The position numbers and the translations under genes are program-made. Below the pieces are notes generated by a model. That model was not told the origin of the DNA, did not search any database, and was given only the letters and a program-made list of their open reading frames with translations. A stretch of 64,000 nt of DNA from Pseudomonas viciae (lineage in GTDB: Bacteria; Pseudomonadota; Gammaproteobacteria; Pseudomonadales; Pseudomonadaceae), in NCBI RefSeq assembly GCF_004786035.1, contig NZ_CP035088.1:5592001-5656000 (forward strand), read 5' to 3'. Below are positions 9,280-19,416 of the stretch, one piece after another (within the stretch, counting starts at the first letter, position 1; each line of letters starts with the position of its first letter).

Positions 9280-10053
9280 ATGGCTTTAGAACCACCTACG
9301 CGATATTGGCTGACCGGCGCGGGCAATGGAGTCGGCGCGGCCTTGGCCGAAGCGATACTCGAAACGGGTGCGCTCCTGGCCGTCAGCTCGCGGTCGGCGG
9401 GGTCATGTGAAGGCCTTTCGGCACGCTATCCAGGCCAAGTACTGGCGGTACCCGGCGATTTGACCGACAGCCAGACCGTGCGTGAGATCGGCGAGCAAAT
9501 TACCCGCCAATGGGGCGCTCTGGACATCGTCATTCTCAATGCCGGAACCGCTGAATACGTTGATGGCCAGCCCATCGACCATATGATCATCGAACACATC
9601 GTACGCAGCAACCTGCTGGCGGCCAGCCTTTGCATCAACGCAGCCTTGCCATTATTGCGCACAGGCAACGAGTCTCATCTGGTGGGGATCGCCAGCCCGG
9701 CGACTTACCTGACACCATCGCACACCGGCTCCGGTGAGCGCGGGGTGCGTTATCTATTCGACGCTGCTCGTGTTGACCTGGCCCCCAACGGCGTCGATGT
9801 GACGCTGGTTCACTCAGGCGTCGACAACCCATCGCCGAATCTCGACGATTGTTTTCCGGCCCCGCTCCGGTGGACGGCCGAAGCGGCAGCGCATCACGTC
9901 CTGACACAGCTCAAAGAACGCCCGCAGGAAGTGGTTCTCCCCGTCGCCACCATGACCGCGCTCTGGCCACTGCCTTCTTCGACCGAGACCGTGCAGGCAG
10001 ACATCGACTCGTGTCAGGCGAGTAACAAGTGCCCGATCAAGGGACAACCCTGA
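9280..10053 (+). CDS. Short-chain dehydrogenase/reductase-like protein lacking the catalytic lysine
   Basis: A 257-residue SDR fold protein. The cofactor motif LTGAGNGVG is intact (residues 12-20) and ILNAG is present. At the active site the usual Tyr-x-x-x-Lys is replaced: the aligned segment reads GVRYLFDAARVDL, with Ala where Lys should be, and the Ser region (GIASPATY) is also divergent. It may bind a nucleotide without normal dehydrogenase activity. The ATG at 9280 has GAGGAG 8 bases upstream. It follows photolyase by 112 bases, and SDR genes near phr are common in pseudomonads, but I see no LitR box at this gene. Confidence 0.8.
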   Translation: MALEPPTRYWLTGAGNGVGAALAEAILETGALLAVSSRSAGSCEGLSARYPGQVLAVPGDLTDSQTVREIGEQITRQWGALDIVILNAGTAEYVDGQPIDHMIIEHIVRSNLLAASLCINAALPLLRTGNESHLVGIASPATYLTPSHTGSGERGVRYLFDAARVDLAPNGVDVTLVHSGVDNPSPNLDDCFPAPLRWTAEAAAHHVLTQLKERPQEVVLPVATMTALWPLPSSTETVQADIDSCQASNKCPIKGQP

Positions 10054-10081
10054 ACAGCCCGGTTGCCTTACACTGCGCGCC

Positions 10082-10387
10082 ATGAAAACCATTCCCCTCC
10101 ATGAAATTGCCGCTCCGGTCGTCACTTGCTCGACGTGCGCGGCATGCTGCTGCCAGTTGGAAGTGATGCTGATCACCGACACCGGCGTCCCGGAACGTTT
10201 TATCGATACGGACGATTGGGGCGGGGAAGTGATGCTGCGGCTCGACGACGGCTGGTGCGCGGCCCTGGATCGCGACAGCATGATGTGCACGATCTACGAA
10301 AAACGCCCGCTGATCTGCCGCGAATTCGAGATGGGCGCGCCGGAGTGCATTGAAGAACGCTTGGGGATTGCGACGGCGTATCGGTAG
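10082..10387 (+). CDS. YkgJ-family cysteine cluster protein
   Basis: A 101-residue protein of the YkgJ/CxxCxxCC family (UPF0153), thought to bind zinc or iron. The cluster is CSTCAACCCQLE near residues 17-26, with further cysteines at GWCAA, MCTIY, PLICREF and APECIE, in the usual family spacing. The ATG at 10082 starts 28 bases after the SDR stop, so the two may be co-transcribed. Function unknown. The gene ends in a REP doublet facing pagL. Confidence 0.82.
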   Translation: MKTIPLHEIAAPVVTCSTCAACCCQLEVMLITDTGVPERFIDTDDWGGEVMLRLDDGWCAALDRDSMMCTIYEKRPLICREFEMGAPECIEERLGIATAYR

Positions 10388-10403
10388 GAAATCAACGCGA
10401 CTT

Positions 10404-10494
10404 CTGTGGGAGCGGGTTTACTCGCGAAAGCATCGGATCAGCCAACACCGAAGTGCCTGACACCACGCTTTCGCGAGCAAGCCCGCTCCCACAG
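10404..10494. repeat. REP doublet (REPIN-like), GTGGGAGCGGG type
   Basis: Left arm CTGTGGGAGCGGGTTTACTCGCGAAAG and right arm CTTTCGCGAGCAAGCCCGCTCCCACAG are near-perfect inverted copies, split by about 37 bases. It sits between convergent ykgJ-like and pagL genes. The same REP core recurs at 56482-56573 and 62893-62988. Confidence 0.88.
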
Positions 10495-10503
10495 GGGCGA
10501 GCG

Positions 10504-11022
10504 TTACAGCGGCATGGTGTAATGCAACGCGTAACTCTCCACACCGTCGTTGGTCGACTTGATACCCGCATTGGAATAGTGAGTGGCGCGGATGCCCACT
10601 TCATGTCCGCCGTTAAAGCGCAGGCCGAAACCGATGCGATCCTCGAACTGGAAAGCCGTTCCCAGCTTATTGTCTTCAACTTCGGTATCCGCGAACAGCG
10701 CAACCCCAACACCCGCCTCGATGTAAGGCTTCACGTTCTGCCCGGAAAACTCATACACGAAGACCGGCGAGAACGACAGGCTGTGGTTACTGGATGTCTT
10801 GTCTCCGTCCCAATACGTATAGGCACCGCTCCAGTAGCCGGTCAGGCGCCCCATATCGCTCTGCAACCAGCTTTTGTCCCAATCGAATTGCATCCCCAGG
10901 CGATAAGTCATAGTCGAGTCACTGGTCTGGCCGACTCCGAACTCCACACCCGCTGCCTGCGCAGTGTAAGTGTGCCCCAGCAATGCAGCCGCAAGCGCAG
11001 CTAAGCAGAATAAACGCTTCAT
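10504..11022 (-). CDS. pagL: Lipid A 3-O-deacylase (outer membrane)
   Basis: PagL is an outer-membrane beta-barrel enzyme that removes the 3-O acyl chain from lipid A. The 172-residue protein has a signal peptide ending near AQA-AG (residue 24) and alternating barrel strands. The catalytic residues can be placed: His148 and Ser150 in ATHYSNAG, and Glu162, twelve residues after the Ser as in P. aeruginosa PagL. I chose the ATG at 11022 (MKRLFCLAAL) because AAGGGA lies 8 bases ahead; an ATG at 11031 has that site directly against it. The 115-base AT-rich gap upstream should carry its promoter; no clear PhoP box is seen. Confidence 0.9.
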   Translation of the reverse strand: MKRLFCLAALAAALLGHTYTAQAAGVEFGVGQTSDSTMTYRLGMQFDWDKSWLQSDMGRLTGYWSGAYTYWDGDKTSSNHSLSFSPVFVYEFSGQNVKPYIEAGVGVALFADTEVEDNKLGTAFQFEDRIGFGLRFNGGHEVGIRATHYSNAGIKSTNDGVESYALHYTMPL

Positions 11023-11137
11023 TAGAAACATCCCTTTCCGACGACCTTAGTTAGTTTTTTGTTACAAACAGACAAAGCTATAGAAATCCGCGTTAAAACA
11101 GAAGTTCACCCCGTTTTACACATTTTTCACGTTTTCT

Positions 11138-11929
11138 TTACAGATCGAAGCTTCGCACAACGCCGGAAGAATTCCATAGCATCGGTAGGATATTTCTTAA
11201 ATGTATCGGATCTGCACTACTCCAGAATTGCGTTTCTCTGGCCGGCCCTTCGGCCAATAGCGCCCGCTCGGCCAGCAGCCGCTGAAGTTGGCGTGCCACG
11301 GCGGCGCCGGTGTCAATCAGGCTTATCTGTTCCGGGATCATTTGCTTGAGCAATGGCTTGAGAAACGGATAGTGCGTGCAGCCCAGGATCAGCGTATCGC
11401 AGCCGGCAGCCAGCAAGGGATCGACGTAGCCCTGTAGCAGTTGATACACGGCCGGGCTGTGCAAATCACCCGCCTCGATCAGTTCCACCAGCCCCGGGCA
11501 CGGTTGAGTGATGACCCGCACATCAGTGGCGAAACGGTCGAGCAAGGCGGCGAATTTGGCGCTTTGCAAAGTGCCGGTGGTGGCCAACACACCGACAATG
11601 CCGCTGCGGGTGGCGGCGGCCGCAGGCTTGACCGCCGGCTCCATGCCGACGATGGGCCAATGGGGGAAATCGCGCCGCAGATCAGCCACCCCGGCGACCG
11701 TCGCGGTATTGCAGGCCACCACCAACGCCTTGGCGCCCTGGCGCTGGAGAAAGTCGGCAATGATCGCGCAGCGCTGTCGGATGAATTCCGGGGTTTTCTC
11801 GCCGTAGGGAATATGCCCACAGTCACCCACGTACAACAGCGACTCATTGGGCAGCAACTGACGGATTTCTCCCAGCACCGACAGCCCGCCGACACCCGAA
11901 TCGAACACGCCGACCGGAGCCTCACTCAT
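11138..11929 (-). CDS. murI: Glutamate racemase
   Basis: MurI makes D-glutamate for peptidoglycan. The 263-residue protein has [12 protein letters not shown] with Asp10, the first catalytic Cys in VVACNTA (Cys73) and the second in LGCTHYP. The ATG at 11929 lies eight bases inside the moeB 3' end, and [12 protein letters not shown] is the family N-terminus; a longer reading to 12001 runs through moeB. It is the last gene of hemA-prfA-prmC-moeB-murI. Confidence 0.95.
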   Translation of the reverse strand: MSEAPVGVFDSGVGGLSVLGEIRQLLPNESLLYVGDCGHIPYGEKTPEFIRQRCAIIADFLQRQGAKALVVACNTATVAGVADLRRDFPHWPIVGMEPAVKPAAAATRSGIVGVLATTGTLQSAKFAALLDRFATDVRVITQPCPGLVELIEAGDLHSPAVYQLLQGYVDPLLAAGCDTLILGCTHYPFLKPLLKQMIPEQISLIDTGAAVARQLQRLLAERALLAEGPARETQFWSSADPIHLRNILPMLWNSSGVVRSFDL

Positions 11930-12677
11930 GCGGGTCACCACAGACGCTACACCCCGGATCGCGCTTGACCCGCAGCTCACGGAAGCGGGTGCCCAGGGCA
12001 TCGATCAGCAGCAGGCGCCCTACCAGCGGCTCACCGAAACCGGCCAATAACTTCAAGGCTTCTAGGGCTTGCAGGCTACCCACCAAACCCACCAGTGGCC
12101 CGATCACGCCGGCTTCACTGCAGGTCAACTCAGCTTCGCTGCCGTGACCGTAGAGGCAGTGATAGCAAGGACTTTCGGGACGACGTGGATCGAACACCGA
12201 CAACTGCCCTTCCAGGCGAATCGCCGCCCCACTGACCAGCGGCTTACCCGCCGCGACACACGCAGCGTTCACCGCTTCGCGGGTGGAAAAATTGTCGGAG
12301 CAATCGAGCACCACATCCACCGCCGCGACCGCGGCGGCCAAGCTGTCTTCATCCATGGCCGTCGGGTGCGGCACCAGCCGAATCTCGGGGTTGATCGCCG
12401 TCAGACGGCGTATCGCCGAATCGACCTTGCTCAGGCCGACGCTGTCGGTGTCGTGAATGATCTGACGCTGCAGGTTGGTCAGGTCGACCGTGTCGAAATC
12501 CGCCAGGTGCAACTCGCCGACGCCGGCGGCAGCCAGGTACAACGCCACCGGGGAGCCAAGACCGCCGAGGCCGACGATCAACACACGGCTGTGCTTGAGG
12601 CGCAATTGGCCGTCGATATCGACATGCTGCAACAGAATCTGCCGGCTATAGCGCAACAACTCCTGATCGTTCAGCAC
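11922..12677 (-). CDS. moeB: HesA/MoeB/ThiF-family adenylyltransferase
   Basis: MoeB adenylates the C-terminal glycine of the MoaD sulfur carrier for molybdopterin synthesis; in some bacteria the same protein serves ThiS. The 251-residue sequence has RYSRQILL at the N-terminus, the ATP motif GLGGLGSP, DxDxVDxSNLQRQ-like [13 protein letters not shown], and the CYHCLYG and CSVCGD zinc-binding cysteine pairs. Overlaps prmC by 7 bases and murI by 8, so the operon is tightly coupled. A dual role in thiamine synthesis cannot be excluded. Confidence 0.92.
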   Translation of the reverse strand: MLNDQELLRYSRQILLQHVDIDGQLRLKHSRVLIVGLGGLGSPVALYLAAAGVGELHLADFDTVDLTNLQRQIIHDTDSVGLSKVDSAIRRLTAINPEIRLVPHPTAMDEDSLAAAVAAVDVVLDCSDNFSTREAVNAACVAAGKPLVSGAAIRLEGQLSVFDPRRPESPCYHCLYGHGSEAELTCSEAGVIGPLVGLVGSLQALEALKLLAGFGEPLVGRLLLIDALGTRFRELRVKRDPGCSVCGDPHE

Positions 12678-13501
12678 GGCAGGCGCCCCAGGCTGATGCG
12701 CTCATGGCCACCCAAGTCCTTGCGGCTGTGGACTTCAGCAAAGCCTTGGGCCCGCAGCAAATCGCCCACCGCCGCGGCCTGATCGTAACCGTGCTCCAGC
12801 ATCAACCAGCCGCCCGGTTCGAGGTGCCCCGGCGCCTGGGCAATGATCTCGCGCAAATCATCCAGACCGTCTTGCCCTGCGACCAACGCACTGGCCGGTT
12901 CGAAACGCACGTCGCCCTCGGCCAGATGCGGATCGGTGGCGGCGATATAAGGCGGGTTGCTGATGATCAACTCAAAACGCTCGCCGTCCAACGCGCTGAA
13001 CCAGTGACTGCTCAACACTGTGACGTTGTGCAGGTCCAGGCGCTGGCGATTGCGTTCGGCCAGGGCCACGGCCTCCAGCACGCGGTCGACCGCCGTGACT
13101 TTCCAGGCCGGACGCTCGCTGGCCAAGGCCAGGGCAATCGCGCCACTGCCGGTGCCCAGGTCCAGGACCCGGGCCGGTGTGGCCGGCAACAAGGCCAGCG
13201 CGGTTTCCACCAGCAGTTCAGTGTCAGGACGCGGGATCAGCGTGTGGGGGGCGACTTCCAGATCGAGTTTCCAGAAGCCCTGCTGCCCGAGGATGTAGGC
13301 CACCGGCTCGCCGGAGCGACGCCGGCGCAGGTACTCGGAAAACAGCAGCGCCGCCTCGCTCGGCACAATCCGCTCGGGCCAGGTGTGCAGGAAGCTGCGG
13401 GACTTGCCCAGTGCAGCGGCCAGCAGCAACTCGGCATCCAGCCGTGGCGTGGGCGAATCCGGCAACTCGGCGGCGCGTAACAAACTGGCGATGATGGTCA
13501 T
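12671..13501 (-). CDS. prmC: Release factor glutamine methyltransferase
   Basis: PrmC methylates the GGQ glutamine of release factors RF1 and RF2 using SAM. The 276-residue protein has an N-terminal helical substrate domain (about 1-80), the SAM motif VLDLGTGSGAIALAL, and the catalytic NPPY within ISNPPYIA. It lies 14 bases after prfA, the gene of its own substrate, and overlaps moeB by 7 bases. Confidence 0.96.
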   Translation of the reverse strand: MTIIASLLRAAELPDSPTPRLDAELLLAAALGKSRSFLHTWPERIVPSEAALLFSEYLRRRRSGEPVAYILGQQGFWKLDLEVAPHTLIPRPDTELLVETALALLPATPARVLDLGTGSGAIALALASERPAWKVTAVDRVLEAVALAERNRQRLDLHNVTVLSSHWFSALDGERFELIISNPPYIAATDPHLAEGDVRFEPASALVAGQDGLDDLREIIAQAPGHLEPGGWLMLEHGYDQAAAVGDLLRAQGFAEVHSRKDLGGHERISLGRLPC

Positions 13502-13515
13502 TTATTCACCTGTGC

Positions 13516-14598
13516 TTACTCGCCAATCGCCGCCAACTGGTCGGCCTGGTATTCGGCCAGCAACGGCTCGATTACCGCATCGACACCACCGGCAAGAATT
13601 TCGTCGAGGGAATACAGGGTCAGGTTGACACGATGATCCGTGACCCGGCCCTGGGCGAAGTTGTAGGTACGGATCCGCTCGGAACGATCGCCCGAACCCA
13701 CCAGGAGTTTGCGTTCGCTGGCGATGGCATTGGCCGCGGCGCTGGTCTGCTGGTCGTTGAGCTTGGCCGACAACCAGGACATGGCCCGCGCCCGGTTCTT
13801 GTGCTGGGAGCGTTCTTCCTGGCACTCGACCACGATGCCCGAAGGCAAGTGAGTGATGCGGATCGCCGAGTCAGTCTTGTTGACGTGCTGGCCGCCCGCA
13901 CCGGAGGAGCGGTAGGTGTCGACCCGCAGGTCCGCCGGGTTGATCTCGATGGCTTCCTGCTCGTCCGGCTCGGGCAATACCGCCACGGTGCAGGCCGAGG
14001 TATGGATACGCCCCTGGGATTCGGTGGCTGGTACGCGCTGCACACGGTGGGCGCCGGATTCGAACTTCAGCTTGCCGTAGACGTTGTCACCCTCGACACG
14101 GGCGATGACTTCTTTATAGCCACCGTGCTCGCCTTCGTTCTCCGAAAGGATCTCCACGCGCCAGCCGCGACGTTCGGCGTACCGCGAATACATGCGGAAC
14201 AGGTCGCCGGAAAAAATCGCCGCCTCGTCGCCACCGGTACCGGCACGGATCTCAAGAAATACGTTGCGCCCGTCGTTCGGGTCCTTGGGCAGCAGCATGC
14301 GTTGCAGGCTGCTTTCCAGTTCAAGCAGTTGCTCCTTGGCTTCGCGGACTTCCTCGACCGCCATTTCGCGCATGTCCGGATCACTGTCCTTGAGCAGCGC
14401 CTGGGCACCTTCGAGGTCACCCTGGACTTTGAGCAACTGTTTATAGGTGGCGACAATCGGCTCGACTTCCGCATATTCCTTGGAATAAGTACGGAATTTA
14501 TTCTGGTCGGAAATGACTTCGCCATCGCCCAGCAAGGCGGTCAGTTCTTCGAAACGGTCCTGGAGGATGTCCAGTTTATTGAGCAGTGACGCTTTCAT
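13516..14598 (-). CDS. prfA: Peptide chain release factor 1
   Basis: RF1 reads UAA and UAG stop codons and releases the peptide. The 360-residue protein carries the codon-recognition tripeptide PAT in RVPATESQG and the catalytic GGQ in [13 protein letters not shown], both in the right order. Its ATG overlaps the hemA stop (14595-14598, ATGA), giving translational coupling. Length matches the family. Confidence 0.97.
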   Translation of the reverse strand: MKASLLNKLDILQDRFEELTALLGDGEVISDQNKFRTYSKEYAEVEPIVATYKQLLKVQGDLEGAQALLKDSDPDMREMAVEEVREAKEQLLELESSLQRMLLPKDPNDGRNVFLEIRAGTGGDEAAIFSGDLFRMYSRYAERRGWRVEILSENEGEHGGYKEVIARVEGDNVYGKLKFESGAHRVQRVPATESQGRIHTSACTVAVLPEPDEQEAIEINPADLRVDTYRSSGAGGQHVNKTDSAIRITHLPSGIVVECQEERSQHKNRARAMSWLSAKLNDQQTSAAANAIASERKLLVGSGDRSERIRTYNFAQGRVTDHRVNLTLYSLDEILAGGVDAVIEPLLAEYQADQLAAIGE

Positions 14599-15884
14599 TG
14601 CGGTTTTTTATCCGAAAAGCTATCCGGTGAGCCCTCACCGAGGGCAAAGAGTTCCTGGGCCATGGCCAGCGCATCGAGGCGGCCTTCGGCGGTCAGCTTC
14701 TTGAGCTGAACACTGGGGGCGTGGAGCAATTTGTTGGTCAGGCCGCGGGCCAATTGCACCAGCACCTCTTCGGCATTGCCACCGTTGGCCAGCAGGCGCT
14801 GGGCCTTTTGCAGTTCCTCGTCGCGCAGGCGTTCGCTCTGCTGCCGATAGGCCTTGAGCACATCCACCGCCGCCAGTTCGCGCAGGCGCACCATGAAATC
14901 GTCGGCGCCGACGGTGATCATCTCTTCCGCCGCCTGGGCCGCGCCTTGCCGGCTCTTGAGGTTCTCGGCGACCACTTCGTGCAGATCATCGACGCTGTAG
15001 AGATAAACGTCGTCGAGTTCGCCGACTTCCGGCTCGATGTCCCGGGGGACGGCAATGTCCACCATGAAGATCGGTTTGTGCTTGCGCAGCTTCAGGGCGC
15101 TTTCCACCGCACCCTTGCCCAGGATCGGCAATTGGCTGGCGGTGGAACTGATGACGATGTCGCTGTGCACCAGCTCGGCCGGGATGTCCGACAGCAGCAC
15201 CGCGTGGGCGCCAAACTGCTCGGCCAGGGTACTGGCGCGCTCCAGGGTCCGGTTGGCGACGACGATGCGCTTGACCCCCAGGTCGTGCAGATGGCGGGCA
15301 ACCAGGGTAATGGTCTCGCCGGCGCCGATCAGCAGCGCCTGGCTGCGTTGCAAATCGCTGAAAATCTGTTTCGCCAGGCTGACGGCGGCAAACGCCACTG
15401 ACACCGGGTTCTCGCCGATGGCGGTGTCGGTGCGCACCTGCTTGGCGGCGTTGAACGTGGCCTGGAACAGCCGCCCCAGCAGCGGACCGACGGTGCCGGC
15501 CTCCCGCGCCACGGCGTAGGCCGACTTCATCTGGCCGAGAATCTGCGGCTCGCCCAGTACCAGCGAATCGAGCCCCGAGGCGACGCGCATCATGTGACGA
15601 ACGGCCGCATCGTCCTCATGCACATAGGCACTGGCGCGCAGCTCTTCAAGGCTCAGGTTGTGATATTCGGCCAGCCAGCGCAGCACTGAATCTGCCGAAA
15701 CGTGATCCTGTTCTATATAAAGCTCGCTGCGGTTGCAGGTGGAGAGGATCGCAGCTTCGCGGCTGTCGGTGAGTCGGCAGAGCTGCTGCAGGGCCTCAAC
15801 CAGCTGCTCAGGCGTAAAGGCCACGCGCTCGCGGACGTCTACTGAAGCAGTCTTGTGGTTAATACCAAGTGCAAGGAAGGCCAT
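14595..15884 (-). CDS. hemA: Glutamyl-tRNA reductase
   Basis: HemA reduces glutamyl-tRNA to glutamate-1-semialdehyde, the first committed step of heme synthesis, with NADPH. The 429-residue protein begins [13 protein letters not shown] and has the nucleophile Cys50 in STCNRSELY, the NADPH motif LLIGAGET and the C-terminal dimerisation helices. It heads the hemA-prfA-prmC-moeB-murI operon and diverges from the TPR lipoprotein gene across 173 bases (15885-16057), which must hold both promoters; I could not assign clear hexamers there. Confidence 0.97.
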   Translation of the reverse strand: MAFLALGINHKTASVDVRERVAFTPEQLVEALQQLCRLTDSREAAILSTCNRSELYIEQDHVSADSVLRWLAEYHNLSLEELRASAYVHEDDAAVRHMMRVASGLDSLVLGEPQILGQMKSAYAVAREAGTVGPLLGRLFQATFNAAKQVRTDTAIGENPVSVAFAAVSLAKQIFSDLQRSQALLIGAGETITLVARHLHDLGVKRIVVANRTLERASTLAEQFGAHAVLLSDIPAELVHSDIVISSTASQLPILGKGAVESALKLRKHKPIFMVDIAVPRDIEPEVGELDDVYLYSVDDLHEVVAENLKSRQGAAQAAEEMITVGADDFMVRLRELAAVDVLKAYRQQSERLRDEELQKAQRLLANGGNAEEVLVQLARGLTNKLLHAPSVQLKKLTAEGRLDALAMAQELFALGEGSPDSFSDKKPQ

Positions 15885-16057
15885 TCAAGGTCGCTGATAG
15901 TGACGTGAAGCCGGCAATTGTCCTACTTCGCCAGATTCAGAACAACCACTCGATCTCTATCACTGCGCACCCGCGCCGTAAATCGACGGGGCGGTTATGT
16001 TTGACCGAAGGCTTGTGTCATGATGATCCGACCGCAGGTTAGTCGTCCTCTTCCTAT

Positions 16058-17782
16058 ATGAATAGATCTTCCGCGTTGCTCCTCGCTTTTGCCTTGCTCA
16101 GCGGCTGCCAGTCCATGGCCCCCGTGTCGACGGACGGCACGCCGCCGGTCGAAGACAGCACGCAGGCGCCTGAAAAAACCAAGGTCTACGGCTCGTTCAG
16201 CGAAGAAACCATCTTCAGCCTGTTGAGTGCCGAACTGGCGGGCCAGCGCAATCGCTTCGACATTGCGCTGGACAACTACGTGACCCAGGCCATCAACACC
16301 CAGGACCCGGGCATCTCCGAGCGGGCGTTTCGCATCGCCGAGTACCTGGGAGCCGACCAGCCCGCACTGGATACCGCGCTGATCTGGGCCAAGAATGCCC
16401 CGGACGATCTTGACGCGCAGCGCGCTGCCGCCGTGCAACTGGCGCGGGCCGGACGCTACGACGACTCCATGATGTATATGGAGAAGGTCCTGCTGGGCAA
16501 GGGCGACACCCATTTCGACTTCCTTGCGCTGTCCGCCGCCGACACCGACCAGGAAACCCGCAACGGCCTGATGAAAAGCTTCGACCGCCTGTTGCAGCGT
16601 CACCCGAACAACGGCCAGCTGATTTTCGGCAAAGCCCTGCTGCTGCAACAGGATGGCGACACCCAGGGCGCCCTCACCCTGCTGGAAGACAACCCACCGG
16701 AAGCCGGTGAAGTGGCGCCGATCCTGCTGCGCGCACGCCTGCTGCAAGGCTTGAACCGCGGCGACGAAGCGCTGCCGCTGCTGGAAAAAAGCATCAAGAA
16801 GTACCCGGACGACAAACGCCTGCGCCTCACCTACGCCCGCATGCTGGTGGAAAACAACCGCATGGACGACGCCAAGGTGGAGTTCTCCAGCCTGGTCCAG
16901 CAGTACCCGGAAGACGACGAGCTGCGCTATTCCCTGGCGCTGGTTTGCCTGGAAGCCAAGGCCTGGGACGAGGCCAAGGGTTATCTGGAAGACCTGATCG
17001 CTCGGGAGAGCCATGTCGACTCGGCTCACCTGAACCTGGGGCGCATCGCTGAAGAGCGCAACGACCCCGAGACCGCGTTGATCGAGTATGCCCAGGTCGG
17101 CCCGGGCAACGACTATCTGCCGGCGCAATTGCGCCAGGCCGATATCCTGATGAGCAACGGCAAGACCGCCGAGGCCCAGAGCCGCCTCGCCGTACAGCGC
17201 GACTCCCAGCCGGACTACGGCATCCAGCTGTACCTGATCGAAGCCGAGACCCTGTCGGCCAACAATCAGGGCGACAAAGCCTGGAACGTGTTGCAACAAG
17301 CCTTGAAGCAGTACCCGGACGATCTGAACCTGCTGTACACCCGTGCGATGCTGGCGGAAAAGCGCAATGACCTGGCCCAGATGGAAAAAGACCTGCGCCT
17401 GATCATCCAGCGTGACCCGGACAACGCCATGGCCCTCAACGCCCTGGGCTACACCTTGTCGGATCGCACCACCCGCTACGACGAAGCCAAGGTGCTGATC
17501 GAGCAGGCCCACCAGCTCAATCCGGAAGACCCGGCGGTGCTCGACAGCCTCGGCTGGGTGAACTTCCGGCTGGGCAACCTCGATGAAGCCGAACGCCTGT
17601 TGCGCCAAGCCCTGGAGCGTTTCCCCGATCAGGAGGTCGCCGCTCACCTGGGCGAGGTCCTGTGGGCCAATGGCAAACAACGCGAAGCCCGGCAGATCTG
17701 GAGCAAGTTCCTCAAGGACCAGCCCGACAGTCCCATTTTGCGCAGCACCATCAAACGCCTGACCGGATCAGAGACCCTTTAA
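16058..17782 (+). CDS. TPR-repeat lipoprotein
   Basis: A 574-residue predicted lipoprotein. Residues 14-17 form the lipobox LSGC after a short hydrophobic signal, so Cys17 should be lipidated. The rest is built of tetratricopeptide repeats, clear from LMLHILG-free helical pairs with A/G/Y patterns, for example the C-terminal blocks around [11 protein letters not shown] and [19 protein letters not shown]. It matches the large TPR protein that precedes lolB in all pseudomonads (PA4667 type); role probably scaffold in envelope biogenesis, not proven. Four bases separate it from lolB. Confidence 0.88.
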   Translation: MNRSSALLLAFALLSGCQSMAPVSTDGTPPVEDSTQAPEKTKVYGSFSEETIFSLLSAELAGQRNRFDIALDNYVTQAINTQDPGISERAFRIAEYLGADQPALDTALIWAKNAPDDLDAQRAAAVQLARAGRYDDSMMYMEKVLLGKGDTHFDFLALSAADTDQETRNGLMKSFDRLLQRHPNNGQLIFGKALLLQQDGDTQGALTLLEDNPPEAGEVAPILLRARLLQGLNRGDEALPLLEKSIKKYPDDKRLRLTYARMLVENNRMDDAKVEFSSLVQQYPEDDELRYSLALVCLEAKAWDEAKGYLEDLIARESHVDSAHLNLGRIAEERNDPETALIEYAQVGPGNDYLPAQLRQADILMSNGKTAEAQSRLAVQRDSQPDYGIQLYLIEAETLSANNQGDKAWNVLQQALKQYPDDLNLLYTRAMLAEKRNDLAQMEKDLRLIIQRDPDNAMALNALGYTLSDRTTRYDEAKVLIEQAHQLNPEDPAVLDSLGWVNFRLGNLDEAERLLRQALERFPDQEVAAHLGEVLWANGKQREARQIWSKFLKDQPDSPILRSTIKRLTGSETL

Positions 17783-17786
17783 GATT

Positions 17787-18404
17787 ATGTTTTTGCGCCA
17801 TTTCATCGTGTTCAGCTTTATCGCCCTGCTCGCCGGTTGCGCGGGCTTCGGCGCCCGTGAATCCGTCCAGGGCCACGGCAGCCCGGCCCAGTGGCGTGAA
17901 CACAAGCAACAACTGAGCGGCCTCGACGGCTGGCAAATCGACGGCAAGATCGGCATCCGCGCACCGAAGGATTCAGGCAGCGGCACGTTGTTCTGGTTGC
18001 AACGCCAGGACTACTACGACATTCGCCTGTCAGGGCCTCTGGGTCGCGGTGCGGCCCGCCTGACCGGCCGGCCGGGCCAGGTCTCGCTGGAAGTCGCCAA
18101 CCAGGGTCGCTATGAGGCGCCCACCCCAGAAGCGTTGCTCGAAGAACAACTGGGCTGGAAATTGCCGGTATCCCATCTGACCTGGTGGGTTCGCGGGCTA
18201 CCCGCACCGGACAGCAAAAGCCGCCTGACCCTCGACGCCGACAGCCGCCTGTCCAACCTGGAACAGGATGACTGGCAGATCGAATACTTAAGCTATGCCC
18301 AGCAGAACGGCTACTGGCTGCCCGAACGCATCAAACTGCACGGCAGCAATCTCGACGTCACGCTGGTGATCAAGCAATGGCAGCCGCGCAAGCTGGGGCA
18401 ATGA
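17787..18404 (+). CDS. lolB: Outer-membrane lipoprotein receptor LolB
   Basis: LolB takes lipoproteins from periplasmic LolA and inserts them into the outer membrane. The 205-residue protein has the lipobox LAGC at 15-18 and family segments [15 protein letters not shown] and [11 protein letters not shown]. The proposed start is the ATG at 17787, four bases after the TPR gene. ispE begins one base after its stop, the conserved lolB-ispE-tRNA-prs order of gammaproteobacteria. Confidence 0.95.
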   Translation: MFLRHFIVFSFIALLAGCAGFGARESVQGHGSPAQWREHKQQLSGLDGWQIDGKIGIRAPKDSGSGTLFWLQRQDYYDIRLSGPLGRGAARLTGRPGQVSLEVANQGRYEAPTPEALLEEQLGWKLPVSHLTWWVRGLPAPDSKSRLTLDADSRLSNLEQDDWQIEYLSYAQQNGYWLPERIKLHGSNLDVTLVIKQWQPRKLGQ

Positions 18405-18405
18405 C

Positions 18406-19257
18406 ATGACCGCTCCACGCCTGACCCTGCCCTCCCCGGCCAAGCTCAACCTGATGCTGCACATCCTCGGTCGTCGCCCGGACGGTTATCACGAGCTGCA
18501 GACGATTTTTCAGTTTCTGGACTACGGCGACGAAATCACCTTTGCCGTGCGCGACGACGGCGTGATTCGCCTGCACACCGAATTCGACGGCGTGCCCCAC
18601 GACAGCAATCTGATCGTCAAGGCCGCGAAAAAACTCCAGGAACAATCCGCTTGTTCGCTGGGCATCGATATCTGGATCGAAAAAATCCTGCCCATGGGCG
18701 GCGGTATCGGTGGCGGCAGTTCGAATGCGGCGACGACTTTACTCGGGCTCAACCACCTCTGGCAGCTGGGCTGGGACACGGATCGCCTGGCTGCGCTGGG
18801 CCTGACACTAGGCGCCGACGTGCCGGTTTTCGTGCGTGGCCACGCCGCTTTTGCCGAGGGCGTCGGGGAAAAACTCACCCCGGTGGACCCCGAGGAACCC
18901 TGGTACTTGGTACTGGTGCCGCAAGTATCTGTAAGTACAGCAGAAATTTTTTCAGATCCGCTGTTGACACGTAACTCTCCTCCCATTAAAGTGCGCCCCG
19001 TTCCCAAGGGAAACAGTCGAAATGACTGCTTACCGGTGGTAGCAAGGCGTTACCCAGATGTTCGTAACGCATTGAATTTGTTAGGTAAATTTACCGAAGC
19101 AAAACTCACCGGAACTGGAAGTTGTGTGTTTGGGGGCTTCCCAAGCAAAGCTGAAGCTGATAAAGTCTCGGCCCTTCTGACAGAGACCCTTACAGGGTTT
19201 GTAGCAAAAGGAAGCAACGTTTCGATGTTGCATCGCAAGCTGCAAAGTCTGCTCTAA
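18406..19257 (+). CDS. ispE: 4-diphosphocytidyl-2-C-methyl-D-erythritol kinase
   Basis: IspE is the GHMP kinase of the MEP isoprenoid pathway, phosphorylating CDP-ME at the 2-hydroxyl. The 283-residue protein has [24 protein letters not shown] at the N-terminus (conserved Lys and Asp), the ATP loop [14 protein letters not shown] and the C-terminal [10 protein letters not shown] motif. Base composition falls sharply within the gene: by hand count the row 18781-18840 is 42/60 GC and 19081-19140 is 27/60. The AT-richer end contains a good promoter for the downstream tRNA and prs. Confidence 0.96.
   Translation: MTAPRLTLPSPAKLNLMLHILGRRPDGYHELQTIFQFLDYGDEITFAVRDDGVIRLHTEFDGVPHDSNLIVKAAKKLQEQSACSLGIDIWIEKILPMGGGIGGGSSNAATTLLGLNHLWQLGWDTDRLAALGLTLGADVPVFVRGHAAFAEGVGEKLTPVDPEEPWYLVLVPQVSVSTAEIFSDPLLTRNSPPIKVRPVPKGNSRNDCLPVVARRYPDVRNALNLLGKFTEAKLTGTGSCVFGGFPSKAEADKVSALLTETLTGFVAKGSNVSMLHRKLQSLL
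18964..18992 (+). promoter_or_regulatory. Candidate promoter inside ispE for tRNA-Gln and prs
   Basis: TTGACA (18964-18969), 17 bases, TAAAGT (18987-18992). This is the best -35 box in the region with ideal spacing and lies in the part of ispE where GC content drops. It would give a start about 300 bases before tRNA-Gln. Confidence 0.5.
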
Positions 19258-19294
19258 AAGGAATCGAGTGCTGGGCACTCGCAGCAACAGATAC

Positions 19295-19369
19295 AGGGGC
19301 GTCGCCAAGCGGTAAGGCAGCAGGTTTTGATCCTGCCATGCGTTGGTTCGAATCCAGCCGCCCCTGCCA
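19295..19369 (+). tRNA. tRNA-Gln (anticodon TTG)
   Basis: A 75-base cloverleaf. The acceptor AGGGGCG (19295-19301) pairs with CGCCCCT (19359-19365), followed by discriminator G and an encoded CCA. The anticodon stem CAGG/CCTG encloses TTTTGAT with anticodon TTG, and the T-loop GGTTCGAATCC is standard. It sits between ispE and prs, the conserved gammaproteobacterial position. Confidence 0.97.
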
Positions 19370-19416
19370 TTTTCCTATACTCATCCAGGTATACCCTCAG
19401 CCTTCAGGTACTGCGC

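Noticed and set aside
10404..10494. CRISPR repeat
   Set aside because: The repeated units are two inverted REP arms, not direct repeats with spacers; no cas genes are present.
11023..11137. PhoP box before pagL
   Set aside because: A weak TGTTTT-N5-GGATTT on the minus strand differs from the PhoP consensus at several bases and lies too close to the possible -10.
15995..17680. Open frame of 561 codons on the minus strand opposite the TPR lipoprotein
   Set aside because: Antisense shadow of TPR repeats; no motif, start site or family. The plus-strand protein has lipobox and repeats.
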